Source of the DNA: Leishmania infantum JPCM5
Taxonomy: Eukaryota; Euglenozoa; Kinetoplastea; Trypanosomatida; Trypanosomatidae
Reading direction: 5' to 3'
Length of the DNA stretch: 64,000 nucleotides
Assembly (NCBI RefSeq): GCF_000002875.2
Contig: NC_009412.2
Location: forward strand, 881,001 to 945,000
Shown: piece after piece, positions 32,877 to 43,273 of the stretch
Layout: the number at the start of each line of letters is the position of its first letter
Position numbering within the stretch: the first letter of the stretch is position 1
Notes under the pieces: generated by a model
The model's database searches: none
The model's input: only the letters and a program-made list of their open reading frames with translations
What the model was told of the DNA's origin: nothing
Position numbers and translations under genes: made by a program

Positions 32877-35591
32877 ATGAGCCGCGTGTCTTTGCAGCGG
32901 CGACCACATTCGTCGGCGCCGGGTGAGGTGAACTGCGCCGGTGCACCTGTACACCCAAAGGCGCTTCATGCGCCACCTCGCCGCAGGGCGTCGGCATGCT
33001 CGTCGTCAGCGGCGTACTTTCCGACGCAGGCGAGTCTGTTCCGCGACTCGTACGGCCTTCCTTTGACCTGCGCTGCAGTGTCAAGTGGGTGCTCCTATCA
33101 GTCGCCGCACAGACGGCTGCATGTCTACGCGAACGGTGGGGGCCGAGACGTCGGCCCGCGCTACCACGACGTAACCTGCAGCCCCGGTGCCAGGCGGCCG
33201 CCACCACCTCCACGGCGGGCGGTCACGGCAGGAGCATCCGCAGGACGATCTCGCGCCGCGAATGGAAGCGGCGCCGCGGATGCGGTTGTGTTTCAGTACT
33301 ACTCGCAGCAGCGTCAGAAGCGAGGGCAGATGCGTTCTCAGTCTTCTCTCCACGACTTTGAGGTGATTGCCACACCAGTGCGCCGGCAGTCATCCACGTC
33401 GAGCGGCGGTGGCTTTTCCGCACCTGCAACACCGGCTGGTGGGAACGTAGAGGCCTCATCTCCCCCGCTGCCCTCTCGCTGTACCAGCCGCCCCCCTGCG
33501 CACGATCGTGACGCGGGTATCCACGCGCGCTTGCATCGTCAACCCTCAGCGTCACCGTTGTCTATGGAGCAAGAGAGCGTCATTCACGACACGTCGACCT
33601 CGCTGATTCCTCTCATGCCGCCTATAGACGAGGGCAGCTGGCCTGTGCAGCTCTCTCCTTCTCAGCACCAGCAGTGCGAAGCGATGGTGCGGCTGCTGGC
33701 GCAGCTCCCGGCAGCACAGGCGCACCGCGTCCTTCTCGCTGCGATCCGCCAGTACGAGGCACAGCGCTTGCTCCAGTACTACGGTGGCGTGCATGCGTTG
33801 CCTGGGACTGAGAGCTCCCCGCGTGCGATGCCACGAACCCCGTCAACATCATCGCTGGCGTCGTCCCCCGTCAAAGTCCCGTCAGCAAGGCGGCACGACG
33901 ACGGCCGGTCCGCTCTCTTTGAGGCACTGCGAGCCCGCCTCGATGACATGCAACGCGCCGACATGGCTGCACAGGCGCTCTCGCCGTTCACCGCGGCATC
34001 CAGTCACCGGCAGCGGCGGGGCGGCAGCCGAGCGGACAGACCGGCGCGTGGGCAGTCGCATGTCAGCCACTTCATCAGGGCCAGCCCGCCCACCATTCCT
34101 CCTCCCACAGCGGCGCGACGCCCGTATCTGGCGCGCCGACAAACGCCGCAAGACAGTGAAACAAGACAGTGCCCCGACTCCGGCGACGCCCGCGCACCGC
34201 GGCAGCTCCGCAGCCGTATTCTGGCGAGTCGTGTTGGCAAGCCGCGCGCCCGCGGCGCCGAGCAGGGATGCCGTACGGGCGAAAAGGGTGCTGCGGCTCG
34301 TGACGCGTCGGCTTCGTCGCAGAACCACTCTACGCCGCTGCTGCAGCAGCGGCACGACTTCATGAAGACGATCAAGCCCCCGCACCGCCATGGGTTGGCT
34401 GGTGCATTGTTGGTGGAACCCGGTGCTCCTCACGAGGCAGCACCTGTGACCCATGGCCATGATTCTGGTGGGCGCGCTAGTATGCCACCAGGTGCACAGG
34501 TAACAGCAGTTGCAGGGCGGGGCGAAGGAGCGCGAGAGGAGGGCCTGTACAGGCCCGCATCGATGGCGGAGCGCAACGACGGCTCGCTGCCACCGCCCTT
34601 GCTCGCATTCACCGTTACCGGCAAGGAGATGCCCGACGCCAGCGTCGGTTGGCCCCTCGCCGAAGGCACCGCTCTCTCTCCTGGGGCCGCCGCGGCAAGG
34701 CGGGCATACTTGGAGCAACAGCAGAAGGAGCAGCAGCAGCGGCAGCGACCTTCATCTCTCTCAAGGCTTAGCGCGGACGCGGATGACGGGGAGGGGTCGG
34801 AGCTGCTGCCGGAATCGGCGCGGCGTTCGCACGTCACACGTGACGAAAGCGACGCAGCGTGCCGTTATCCGAGAAGCAGTTCAGCGGATTGCTTTGGGCC
34901 CAACTCTGGCAAACGCGGCGCGGCCTCGCCAGGCAGCGTCTCCCTCGAAGACTCGGCGCCGCGGAGCGGGGGGCTGAGAGGCTCCTCGGCGCCGAGTGTG
35001 ACCCCAGCGCCGCTTACGGGCGTTTTGGCTGCCCCGCCGCCGCCGAAACAGATTCCTGGAGTGCATCTGTCCACGCGAGTGGCGACGGTGGGCTCAGCAG
35101 GCGAGCCCGCAGTCTTCATAACAGACTGCACTGGCGCATCGACCTCGGCGCTGTGCGATCCCAAGGCGCGGCCCCACGATCGCAAGGGGAGCGACGACAC
35201 TGGCACACCAGGTGCGCCACCATTCAACAACGGCGCATTCTGGGGGGAAGACTACGCGGCTGCGGCGGTGGGTGGCTCCTCGGGGTTGCACAGGCAGAAT
35301 CGATATCGCGAGGGTGGCAGCGGTGCTGACCCCTCCACGCCACCACTCCAGGGTAAATGTGCGGAGGGACTCGATGGGCAGAACCTGCTCTCATCTCCCG
35401 CCCAGTTCGAAGATAGCGTCATCACTGCTTCCTCGATTAGTTCAGAGCCTTTCTTGCAAGAACAAGCCGCCGACAACGACCGCGACGGCGTGATAGCGCT
35501 GACGGCTCACTCTGCCAGTAGGTCGGCGGCCGCAGGATCACGGGCAGCCAACAAATCTTCTGACGAGCTCTTGCTTCCCTGGGAAATCTAG
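32877..35591 (+). CDS. Low-complexity hypothetical protein
   Basis: 904 aa from ATG 32877 (MSRVSLQRRPHSS). I do not recognise it. Most of the sequence is rich in Ser, Ala, Pro, Gly and Arg and is expected to be disordered. One clearly helical segment (~254-302) includes QHQQCEAMVRLLAQLPAAQAHRVLLAAIR cut by a Tyr-Tyr-Gly-Gly turn; a second short helix (~343-365) includes FEALRARLDDMQRADMAAQ. A Gln-rich stretch (~612-622) and an acidic/hydrophobic end (DELLLPWEI) close the protein. There is no signal peptide or membrane span. The long uninterrupted frame, good upstream acceptor and typical codon use support a real gene, but function is unknown. Confidence 0.75.
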   Translation: MSRVSLQRRPHSSAPGEVNCAGAPVHPKALHAPPRRRASACSSSAAYFPTQASLFRDSYGLPLTCAAVSSGCSYQSPHRRLHVYANGGGRDVGPRYHDVTCSPGARRPPPPPRRAVTAGASAGRSRAANGSGAADAVVFQYYSQQRQKRGQMRSQSSLHDFEVIATPVRRQSSTSSGGGFSAPATPAGGNVEASSPPLPSRCTSRPPAHDRDAGIHARLHRQPSASPLSMEQESVIHDTSTSLIPLMPPIDEGSWPVQLSPSQHQQCEAMVRLLAQLPAAQAHRVLLAAIRQYEAQRLLQYYGGVHALPGTESSPRAMPRTPSTSSLASSPVKVPSARRHDDGRSALFEALRARLDDMQRADMAAQALSPFTAASSHRQRRGGSRADRPARGQSHVSHFIRASPPTIPPPTAARRPYLARRQTPQDSETRQCPDSGDARAPRQLRSRILASRVGKPRARGAEQGCRTGEKGAAARDASASSQNHSTPLLQQRHDFMKTIKPPHRHGLAGALLVEPGAPHEAAPVTHGHDSGGRASMPPGAQVTAVAGRGEGAREEGLYRPASMAERNDGSLPPPLLAFTVTGKEMPDASVGWPLAEGTALSPGAAAARRAYLEQQQKEQQQRQRPSSLSRLSADADDGEGSELLPESARRSHVTRDESDAACRYPRSSSADCFGPNSGKRGAASPGSVSLEDSAPRSGGLRGSSAPSVTPAPLTGVLAAPPPPKQIPGVHLSTRVATVGSAGEPAVFITDCTGASTSALCDPKARPHDRKGSDDTGTPGAPPFNNGAFWGEDYAAAAVGGSSGLHRQNRYREGGSGADPSTPPLQGKCAEGLDGQNLLSSPAQFEDSVITASSISSEPFLQEQAADNDRDGVIALTAHSASRSAAAGSRAANKSSDELLLPWEI

Positions 35592-36607
35592 CCTCGTCCG
35601 CCTCCCGCACATCGTTGCCATCCGCGTCGGCGCTGCTTTAGCACACTTCTCACCGTGACAATTATATCGCCGCCGCCTCTCGCTTTCCTGTCTGTCGCAC
35701 CAGTGATCATCAGATGGGTGGCGCAGCGGCCTCCGGCCCCCTTCCCTCCCCCGGCACTTACCACTAACGCCTACCGATCTGCACTCGTAGGTGCAACTCG
35801 CAGCAGGCGGTTCGGCACATCCGAAGCCATAGTTCTCCTGCTTCTAGCCGTTCTTGCCTTTTCCTCGAGCACTAAGCGAATCAAAACCAGCAAGGCGCTG
35901 CTACCCTCACCACACCTTTTCTCCTCCTATCATCGACGTTCACACCACCGCCAAACGCGCTGTGCGATGCTGCAGAGCGGTACGCAGTACCTTTACTGCC
36001 GCCTAGGCCGGGTGCACATGAACCACTACCCCAGTCATTCGCTCCCATCTCCCTGTCCCTTCAGACCCACTCACATGCACCGAAAACGCCAACATGCGTC
36101 GCCCCCCTCACGGAGTGGGCACCAACTAGCCCACAAGCTCCTCGCCAGGGAAAGGAGCGGCGCAGGACGTCACGCACACCCTCATCGAATTCATCCCCGA
36201 AAGGAGGTAGGGAGTTAAAGCGGCAGTGCCGGCAACAGGATGGGCTTGATAGCCGTGTCTCGACCCTTACCTAGCGTACTGTGAGCACGCGTTGGAGCGC
36301 TCCAAAACTAAACGGCTTGCACCGCTCCTGCGCCTATGATGCTGCTGCGCGCGCCGTCTCCATGCTGCACCCTAATTTCCTCTTCGCGCCCTGGCATGAC
36401 CCTCGACCTCTCTGCGCCCCTGCGTTCCGCCTTGGCCGCCGTCTTGCGGCTGTGCCGCCGTTGACACCTGACATAGGCCATACACGTTTGTGTTTCTACA
36501 CGCGACGATGCAACCGCAACTCACAGCTTCAACAACTCGCATCACCACCAGCTCGACTTCTGCTGCGGCTGCTGCTGCTACGCCCAGGGAGCACTGTGCT
36601 GGACAAG
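35592..36607. other. Intergenic region, no gene seen
   Basis: Spacer between the hypothetical gene and the LRR pseudogene. A 187-codon open frame (35655-36218) has no ATG at its start and simple Ser/Pro/Leu composition. Confidence 0.6.
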
Positions 36608-37130
36608 ATGCTGCCGATCCCTTGGCACCTCATCACGCTTATCTTCGTGACTGTGCTGCTGCTTGTCGACCGCGCGCAGACGCAGAGCAAGAGAACTGCG
36701 GAGCAGGCAGAACTGAGCGCCCTGCACTAGTTCGCAGACAAGCGCCGGAGCGTGATGCGACCGCTTCGGACCGCGTCTAACTACTGCGCGTGGGATGGCG
36801 TGACATGCGACGCGAAAAGTTACGCGCATGTAAGCTCGAGTGGCCGCATGCTCGTGGACGAGATGCCAAAAGTGGACGGCAGCGACTATGGTGCGCTGTC
36901 GCGCGTCGCGTTGATTGTTCTGTCAAACAATTCCCGCATCCACGGCGGCCTCGCGGACAGCTTGACTGCGCCGAAGCGTCTGCGATCGCTGGAGGTGAGC
37001 CGGAAGTCTGTGCACTGGAACCTGCCTAGCCGGTAGGACGGGATGGCGAGCCGGGAGGCAGTGGGCCTGAGCGGCATCTGCTTCTGAGGGTGCATGCCGT
37101 CGTCGTCGGCGGGCAACGCCGTGTCCGTGC
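36608..37130 (+). pseudogene. Leucine-rich-repeat surface antigen (PSA/PPG-like) pseudogene
   Basis: One reading frame from ATG 36608 encodes a signal peptide (MLPIPWHLITLIFVTVLLLV), a mature N-terminus, and an LRR cap with NYCAWDGVTC, then YGALSRVALIVLSNN and APKRLRSLEVS, the leucine-rich-repeat pattern of Leishmania surface antigen PSA and LRR proteophosphoglycan proteins. Further on come DGMASREAVGLSGICF and GCMPSSSAGN, like the last repeat and Cys cap of that family. Three in-frame stops interrupt it (36728-36730, 37034-37036, 37082-37084) without a frameshift. Two of them fall where the family typically has Trp and Cys, consistent with single-base changes. The Thr/Ser stalk and GPI signal are not seen, and a SIDER2 begins at ~37271. 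Only about two repeats remain, so the copy is also shortened. Confidence 0.7.
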
Positions 37131-37270
37131 CGTTTGCCTCCTCGAATTTGCTCTCCTTGCGTGTCTGTATCGGTTCTCGGACTCTTCTTCACGTCTCTAC
37201 CGCAGACGTGCGCTCTTTCTTTACTTGTCTTTCCGCCTCCTTTCCCCCTCTTCCTCCGTGCTGCGATATC

Positions 37271-37855
37271 CGAGTGCCCACGTACGCCCCCCACCCTCTA
37301 CTCTCTCTCTCTCTGTGTTGTGGAGGAGGGGGCGGCGGAAGCCAGGCAGCCCCTCCCTCCTCCAGCCCTGCCGATTGCCGGACCCCACTTCTCGCTGTGG
37401 CAGGGCCGCGCGCATGAGACTTGGGGAGGTCAGTGCGATGCATCGCTACTGATGCCGGCGGTGAGGTCGTGGGTGGTGCTGCCTCGGAGCGACCTGCGAC
37501 CGTGCACACGCTTGTGCCACCCATGTGACTGGGCAGCGTGACTCGAACGCATCCCACACCCGACCCTCACACGGCCCACTGGTGCTGCGGGGAGCCTGCG
37601 CCACTCGTGGAGATGCACCAGGTGGCGGCCGACATGATGCGGCTGGCTGCGAGGCGACGTGCGAAGCGCAGGGGTGGGTGGAGTTGGAGGCAAAGGCCGC
37701 GCCGATATGACCTTGCCTGCATTGTTATCGCGCATATGCACACGGCTGCCTCGCGCCGCGCGGATGGGCGTGTGTGTGTGTGTGACCGGCGGGGCAGAGT
37801 GCGGCGTTCAGCTCATGCTGCATGGCGGAGAAATGGCATCGCTGAATGAACAAGG
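37271..37855 (+). mobile_element. SIDER2 retroposon, copy 1
   Basis: About 580 bases nearly identical to copies at 57293-57876 and 62221-62774. Over the shared ~540-base core I count 4 differences from copy 2 and 2 from copy 3. SIDER2 elements are short, non-autonomous, degenerate relatives of ingi/L1Tc-type retroposons, abundant in Leishmania 3' UTRs, where they can promote mRNA decay. This copy follows the LRR pseudogene. It has no coding capacity: the open frames inside it are not genes. Naming as SIDER2 is from memory of the family, not a search. The 5' end is set by loss of similarity between copies. Confidence 0.8.
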
Positions 37856-39520
37856 AGTTGTTTCCGCCTCCTCCCCGTCCCCGGCTGTGACTGTGGCTCC
37901 GTGTGGGCCATCGGCCCGAAGAAGGGACAGGGCTAAGCGGAGGTGGCTGGACGAAGTGCGACGCGGCCGTGCATGTGTAGTGTGATAGGGAGACGCTCTT
38001 AGTTTTGCCTCTTCTGTGTTCTCCCCCTTGTCTACGTGTGTATGTGCAAGCGCGGGTGGCCTACGGTGGTAGTGGCGGCGGCCTTGCCAGGTTGGGGTGT
38101 GCTGGCGCATCTGCAAGTCGCCCGTCGTGATCACATGTGCATCCGTATCGTCTAGATCCCCCTCCTTTCCGAGGCACTCACGCGCACATACTCTGAAACG
38201 ATTCTCAGAGGTCTTTCAGGTGCACTGCTCTCTCTGCGCGAGCGCGCCTTTTCGCAGGGTCGCGAGCCCCGCAAGTACACGCACATTCACACAGACGTGC
38301 AGAATCTCCTTGCAGCGCCGCCATCCTTGCTGCCTCCCTTCTTCCATCCGCGGATCCACTTGCACGCGTGAGAGCTGGGAGCGAAGGACAAGAGGACCAG
38401 AGAGGGAGGGTAGAAGCAGGCGCACGTGTCTGTATGCGTGATTGGTTTCTTGCCGGCTCGCTCCTGTTTACGTTCCGCATGCCTTCCCCTCCCCTCTCCT
38501 CGGCTCTGTCGCTGCGCCCCGTCGTGCGTGTGTGTGTGTCGCGTGGCGATGGAGGAGGCGAAGCAGTATTGTGGTGCTCTTGTTGCTTCGTTCTTCAGTT
38601 AATCCGTCCGTTCTCCCACCGCCACTTCCCGCCTCTGTGATGATGCCGAGGGTGAGGGGGTTATCGACTGTCCTTCTCTTTACGTGGTTCGGTTGCGCCT
38701 CTTGTGCTCTCCACCCCTTTCCTTGCGAGTTGTCTTCAGCCCCCTCCCTCCCTCCCACACTTTCTTCCGCTCCGAATCGCTGATCTTCGCACGTCGCGAA
38801 CTCGTTGGTTGTTTCATGCTATCGTCCGTTGCTGCGTCTGTGTGACGTGCGGCGGCCACACAGGGGAGGGAAAAGGACGTGTGGGCGGGGAAGTGGAGCA
38901 AGGAGGGGGCGAGGCGCTATCTCGATGCTACGGCCGGCTGACGCGTACGCCAAGATGGATGAGAGAGATCCCTCCCCACAAACGACTCGGACGTGTTTGC
39001 GTGCCCTCGATGACGTCCATTGCCCATGAAGGAGGGCAGGGCAGGAGTCGGAGTGAAGGGATCGAAGCAAAGACATGCGCAGGGTGTGTGGGCGTGCTGT
39101 TGTCGAACGCCTCCCAACTCCCCCTTCTGCCTTTCCCACAAGAGGCACCTCATATCCGTCTCTCACCACCACCAAGACGGCTTGCTTGCTTGCTGCCCTT
39201 GGTTGCTTCCTTGCGTTTCACCTGCCGCTTTTCTCCGCCTACTCCCTCCCCTCCCCTCTTACGCTCCCGCTGACTTTCTTCCGTCCCCCCTCGACTTACG
39301 CCTGTTCGTCGAACCTCTTCCCTCGACTCACTCGCATGCCTGACGACGCACACGCACACGCACAGCACCGTAGCTACAGGGATACATATACACATATATA
39401 TGTATGCGTAAACAGGTCGTCACAGGCACACACACACACACACACACCAGTGGAATAAAGACGACCGATACACGTGAAAACATACAAGGCTGAGGGCCAA
39501 GGTCCAAGTTGGGCACCACA
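37856..39520. other. Intergenic region, no gene seen
   Basis: Between SIDER2 copy 1 and cactin. Contains pyrimidine tracts at 39229-39262 and 39310-39335, a TA-rich run (39384-39402) and a CA run (39427-39447). A splice acceptor for cactin is likely after 39335 (AG at 39364 or nearby). Confidence 0.65.
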
Positions 39521-41596
39521 ATGGACTGGGATCGACCTAGTGGAAAGCGGCGGCGCACAGATGAGGAGGAAGCGTGTGAAGCGTTGGGTGGGCTGCTGCG
39601 ACAAACGGCCTCACGTGCGATGGAGCGGGTGCGCCTGCAGCGACAGCAGCGCGGCTGGGAAAGCCAACTGACCGCCCTCTCCTCCTCTGCCGCCGCCGCC
39701 GTGGCGCGCAGTGTGAAGCCGATGGACGTGCTTGTGATTCGGTTCTGCATGCACTATTTGGACTGTAGCAAGGTGGCCGCGGCGAATCATTTCGTGCGGC
39801 TTGCGCAGGAGGTTGTGACGTCCAGCATCGAGCGGGTACTGGTGCCGCAGCTGTTCAGCCGCGATGGCAGCTCTCTTCCGGCGCTGTGCGAGAGTCTCGT
39901 CGCAGAGCACACCGCCGAGGACATTCAGGTGACAGTGAAGGAGGTTTCAGAGTTTGTCGAGGCCCGCGGTGCCCTTGGTGCCTGGATCGCCGACGCGACG
40001 GCCACTCGCGGCGATCGTGATGATGACGACTACGACGACGCCGACAACTACGGCAGTGGCTACTACGACCACTCGCGCTCGCGTGACCGCGATGATGGAT
40101 ACTCTCGCTTCACCAACGAGGAGGGCGAGGACCATGGGGCAGAGGACGATGGCAGATCGGCAAGCCCACACCAGGACGCCGAGGACTTTGCTCTGGCCAC
40201 CACGTTGTATCAAGCTTGCGAGTTTTGGGTCCGTGTACAGGCCTTTCTGAACTCCTTGTCGCTGCACAGCGCTCGCCTGCACGTCTTCGCAATGCCGCCA
40301 CGGTACGAGCGGGAGCTGCTTCTTCTCCTGTACGCTGCGACCCGTGGCGGCGGCGGCGGTGGCGAGGCGTCGCGGGAAGGCGAAAGCAACGGGGGCAGGA
40401 CCACACCGGCAGAGGGCGCGTCGCTATCCTCGTCGGCCAACGCAGCGGCAGCGAAGGCCGAAACGAAGGAGACCATCAAGCATGAGCCGATGTGGGACGG
40501 TGACGGGGAGGTGGCGGCACAGGTGGTCGGTGAGGGCGGTACGGACGACGAGGGCGCTGAGCAGACGGAGGCATCGGCGGGTCCGCGTCAGCCGCAGCAG
40601 CTGTACAAGGCTTCTGCCCTGCTTGCCGACGTTTTGGCGCTCTCTCGCTGCCCCGAAGCCCCCACGGGGTCGTCTTCGTCACCTACCGGCACTGCTTCAG
40701 ATCCAGCTTTGATATCGTCGCCGTTGTCAGCGGCCGCGCCGCGGATCAGCGCCGAGGCCATGCAGCGCCTCCGAGGGCTCAACTCGAACTTTTACAAGAT
40801 GGTGTACGCGCGGCTTGGCGTGATGGTGGCGCGTGATCGCCTCCACAGCTTTGACCGGGATTCCGCCATCACTCCACCCGAGTTCACCGTGCAGCAGCGC
40901 AACCTTCGCGAGCAGCTGGCCCAGCAGGAGCAGCAGCAGCAATACAAGGCAGACTTGATGTCCGCCGCCCTGGGTATTCCTGGGCAGCCAGAGGCCGGAC
41001 TACCGGCTGCCTATGTGCCGGACGATGCCTACTACGAGAAGCTCTTGCATCAACAGCACGACACGATCGACGAGGACGAGGAGGTGTACAAGGGAGAGGT
41101 GATGGACTACTACCTTTCTCACCCCAACCGCCCCGGCGCCGCGACGGGGTCGCCGTCGAATTACTCGCGCTCTCGCTCGCACCACGGCGGCTCCTCTGCA
41201 CGCGGCGGCGAGGCGGAGCCGCTGATGAAGCCGCATCGCTTCTGCAAGGTCAAGACGGGATTCACGTGGACGCAGTACAACCGCACCCACTACGACAGTC
41301 GCACTAACCCGCCGCCGCGGACGGAGATGTGGTACGAGTTCACTTTATTTTACCCAGCTCTCGCGAACACGAAACGCGACATGCGGCACATATTCCGCAT
41401 CGAGGACACACCCGAGGGGCCGAACGACCAGTACTGCCTCCTCGTCTTCAGTGTCGGCCCGCCGTACGCCGATGTGGCGTACCGCATCCGTAAGAAGCAG
41501 TGGGACACCCGCCGCGGCGGGGTGCGCATCAGCTTCGATCAGTACGGCCGGTACAAACTCTTCTTTCGCTTCACCAACAGCAACTACCGACGCTGA
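39521..41596 (+). CDS. Cactin (splicing-associated protein)
   Basis: 691 aa from ATG 39521 (MDWDRPSGKRRRTDEEE). The C-terminal ~125 residues match the cactin C-terminal domain: HRFCKVKTGFTWTQYNRTHYD, PPPRTEMWYEFTLFYPAL, DQYCLLVFSVGPPYADVAYRI cut short, and FRFTNSNYRR at the very end, where cactins end in a similar YRR. The middle (~60-260) carries helical cactin-mid-like sequence (MDVLVIRFCMHYLDCSKVA, VTVKEVSEFVEARGAL) interrupted by an Asp/Tyr/Arg-rich insert. A basic KRRR near the N-terminus may be a nuclear signal. In animals, fungi and plants cactin associates with the spliceosome; here a role in RNA processing, mainly trans-splicing, is inferred. The metazoan NF-kB/Cactus link does not apply. 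Confidence 0.87.
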   Translation: MDWDRPSGKRRRTDEEEACEALGGLLRQTASRAMERVRLQRQQRGWESQLTALSSSAAAAVARSVKPMDVLVIRFCMHYLDCSKVAAANHFVRLAQEVVTSSIERVLVPQLFSRDGSSLPALCESLVAEHTAEDIQVTVKEVSEFVEARGALGAWIADATATRGDRDDDDYDDADNYGSGYYDHSRSRDRDDGYSRFTNEEGEDHGAEDDGRSASPHQDAEDFALATTLYQACEFWVRVQAFLNSLSLHSARLHVFAMPPRYERELLLLLYAATRGGGGGGEASREGESNGGRTTPAEGASLSSSANAAAAKAETKETIKHEPMWDGDGEVAAQVVGEGGTDDEGAEQTEASAGPRQPQQLYKASALLADVLALSRCPEAPTGSSSSPTGTASDPALISSPLSAAAPRISAEAMQRLRGLNSNFYKMVYARLGVMVARDRLHSFDRDSAITPPEFTVQQRNLREQLAQQEQQQQYKADLMSAALGIPGQPEAGLPAAYVPDDAYYEKLLHQQHDTIDEDEEVYKGEVMDYYLSHPNRPGAATGSPSNYSRSRSHHGGSSARGGEAEPLMKPHRFCKVKTGFTWTQYNRTHYDSRTNPPPRTEMWYEFTLFYPALANTKRDMRHIFRIEDTPEGPNDQYCLLVFSVGPPYADVAYRIRKKQWDTRRGGVRISFDQYGRYKLFFRFTNSNYRR

Positions 41597-42415
41597 TGGT
41601 CTTCAAGGGGCAACGCTAAACACGAAGAGCGAGAAAACGGTGCACGTAAGTGACTTGCGCTTCTCCGTGTATCTGTCGCTGCGTGTGTATGTATGCGCGT
41701 GTGTGTGTGTGCACGTGCGTCATCAGCGTCGAGCGCCATGTTTCGATAATATGCATTCCTGCTTTTCCGACGTTGCGCCTTGAGCACGGGCGAGAGGAGA
41801 GAAAGTATGCTGGTGGATGGGTGTGTGGGCTGCGGCTGGGGCGTAGCGGTGCTGGCGGTGGTGACTGATGACCAAGGCGCAACCGCTACATGCCGTTACC
41901 CCGCCATGCGCGCGTTAGGTGCAACAGGCGACAACATGCACACAAAGTTTCTCTACCGTGGCGTTATGCGCGCGTGTTGTCGTCTTTTCCTTCTGTGACC
42001 CATCCACTCGGTGAACTGTCTGACTCCGCCCCTCCCCTTCTCTCTCTGTGACTCTCTCCTCGCCTCCTTTTTCTTCTGTTGTTGGTGCCGTGTATGTTGA
42101 GCACACGCACACACGCACACGCGCAGGGGATATAGTGTTTTTCTTTGCGCAGACTGTTCTGCTTCTTCCCCCTCCTGACTCCTTCCACACTCACGCTCCG
42201 CCTTTCTATCTAGGCCATCTGTAGTAGTAGTATAGCAGCTAGTAGCTTCTCCATCACCGCCGGCGATTCGTGTAGCCGAGCGCCCTTCCTCTGCCTTCTG
42301 CAGTTTCCTCTGCTTCTATGGGCCAAGCGCGGCTCACACACACGCACACACACACATGCATGTATATATATATATATATATCCAGATACACGTACCCGAC
42401 GGCGCGTAGCTAGCA
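41597..42415. other. Intergenic region, no gene seen
   Basis: 0.8 kb with GT (41698-41712), CA (42103-42120, 42338-42356) and (TA)n (42364-42380) runs, the last directly upstream of the next start codon. Confidence 0.7.
42195..42213 (+). promoter_or_regulatory. Predicted spliced-leader acceptor
   Basis: CTCCGCCTTTCTATCTAG with AG at 42212-42213, about 200 bases before the ATG at 42416. Further AGs occur in the TAGTAGTAG just downstream and could also be used. Confidence 0.5.
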
Positions 42416-43273
42416 ATGCTCCGTTTCACTGTACCTGCCTTGGTCGTCTTCCAGAACGCGTATGCGCCGCGCGTGCTAAACAGGATGACACCTGACCGCA
42501 TGGAGCTGACGATGCTAATCCTGAAGGAGCGCAAGAAGAAGGTGCGCTACCTTGGCAGCAACTTCCAGGGCTTCAATGATCGTGTGCACTTGTTTAACGC
42601 ACAGGGTGGCGTGCGTCGTGGTACCCGCTACATCATCGAAACCCACCACAATCGTATTCAGTTTAAGCACCGATCACGCAACAACAGCATGGTCGACGTT
42701 CGCGCCGTGAAAATGGCGGGCTCACAGTACGATTCCATGGGCAACTATACCCGCATGACGTGGGACAATTCTCTGTGCACGACAAACCTGCTGAATGACC
42801 CTAACTTCAAGCGCCACTTCAAAAACATGCCCAAGGAAGAGACTATCGGGGTGCTGGAGGAGTGGGGCGTACGCTACATCTTGCTGGACGAGATTCGAAA
42901 GCCGTCCTTGATGGACTGCAAGTACCACAAGCACCACCTGTACGCCGACAAGTTCTGGTGGTCGCCATCCCCAGAGACCAACCACATGCGCGGTGATGCC
43001 GAGTTTAAGTGGAAGGGCAACGAGCTGATAGCGTACGGCGACTACAACGCGCACATGCCGCACCCCGCCAATTTCGTTATTAGTAGCAGCAGTGGCAGCA
43101 GCGGTAGTGGTGCGGCCACCTCAAAATCGGCGGCGGCAGCAGCAGGCTCTAAGAAGGGTGCGTCGGCAAGACCGTGGTTTAGGCGTACTGTTGTGGTGAG
43201 GAGGCCGCAGGCAAGCGACACCAAGGTCCCCTCCACTGCAAGTAAGATCGCGGCTGCAGGGACGTCCAAGTAG
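42416..43273 (+). CDS. Hypothetical protein, possibly mitochondrial
   Basis: 285 aa from ATG 42416. I do not recognise a family. The first ~220 residues look like a compact, well-folded protein rich in aromatic and basic residues (KERKKKVRYLGSNFQGF, YIIETHHNRIQFKHRSRNN, FWWSPSPETNHMRG). The last ~65 residues are Ser/Ala/Lys-rich and likely disordered. The start MLRFTVPALVVFQNAYAPR has hydrophobic and basic residues with no acids, as in a short trypanosomatid mitochondrial presequence. The composition would fit a mitoribosomal or other RNA-associated mitochondrial protein, but this is inference. Lies 0.8 kb after cactin and 1.2 kb before another small protein of similar character. Confidence 0.75.
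   Translation: MLRFTVPALVVFQNAYAPRVLNRMTPDRMELTMLILKERKKKVRYLGSNFQGFNDRVHLFNAQGGVRRGTRYIIETHHNRIQFKHRSRNNSMVDVRAVKMAGSQYDSMGNYTRMTWDNSLCTTNLLNDPNFKRHFKNMPKEETIGVLEEWGVRYILLDEIRKPSLMDCKYHKHHLYADKFWWSPSPETNHMRGDAEFKWKGNELIAYGDYNAHMPHPANFVISSSSGSSGSGAATSKSAAAAAGSKKGASARPWFRRTVVVRRPQASDTKVPSTASKIAAAGTSK

Noticed and set aside
35655..36218. 187-codon open frame before the LRR pseudogene
   Set aside because: No ATG at its start, and low-complexity composition without repeats or motifs of a known family.
37090..37985. Several 60-135 codon open frames repeated in the SIDER2 copies
   Set aside because: The same translations recur at all three SIDER2 copies and arise from the repeat. SIDER2 elements are non-coding.
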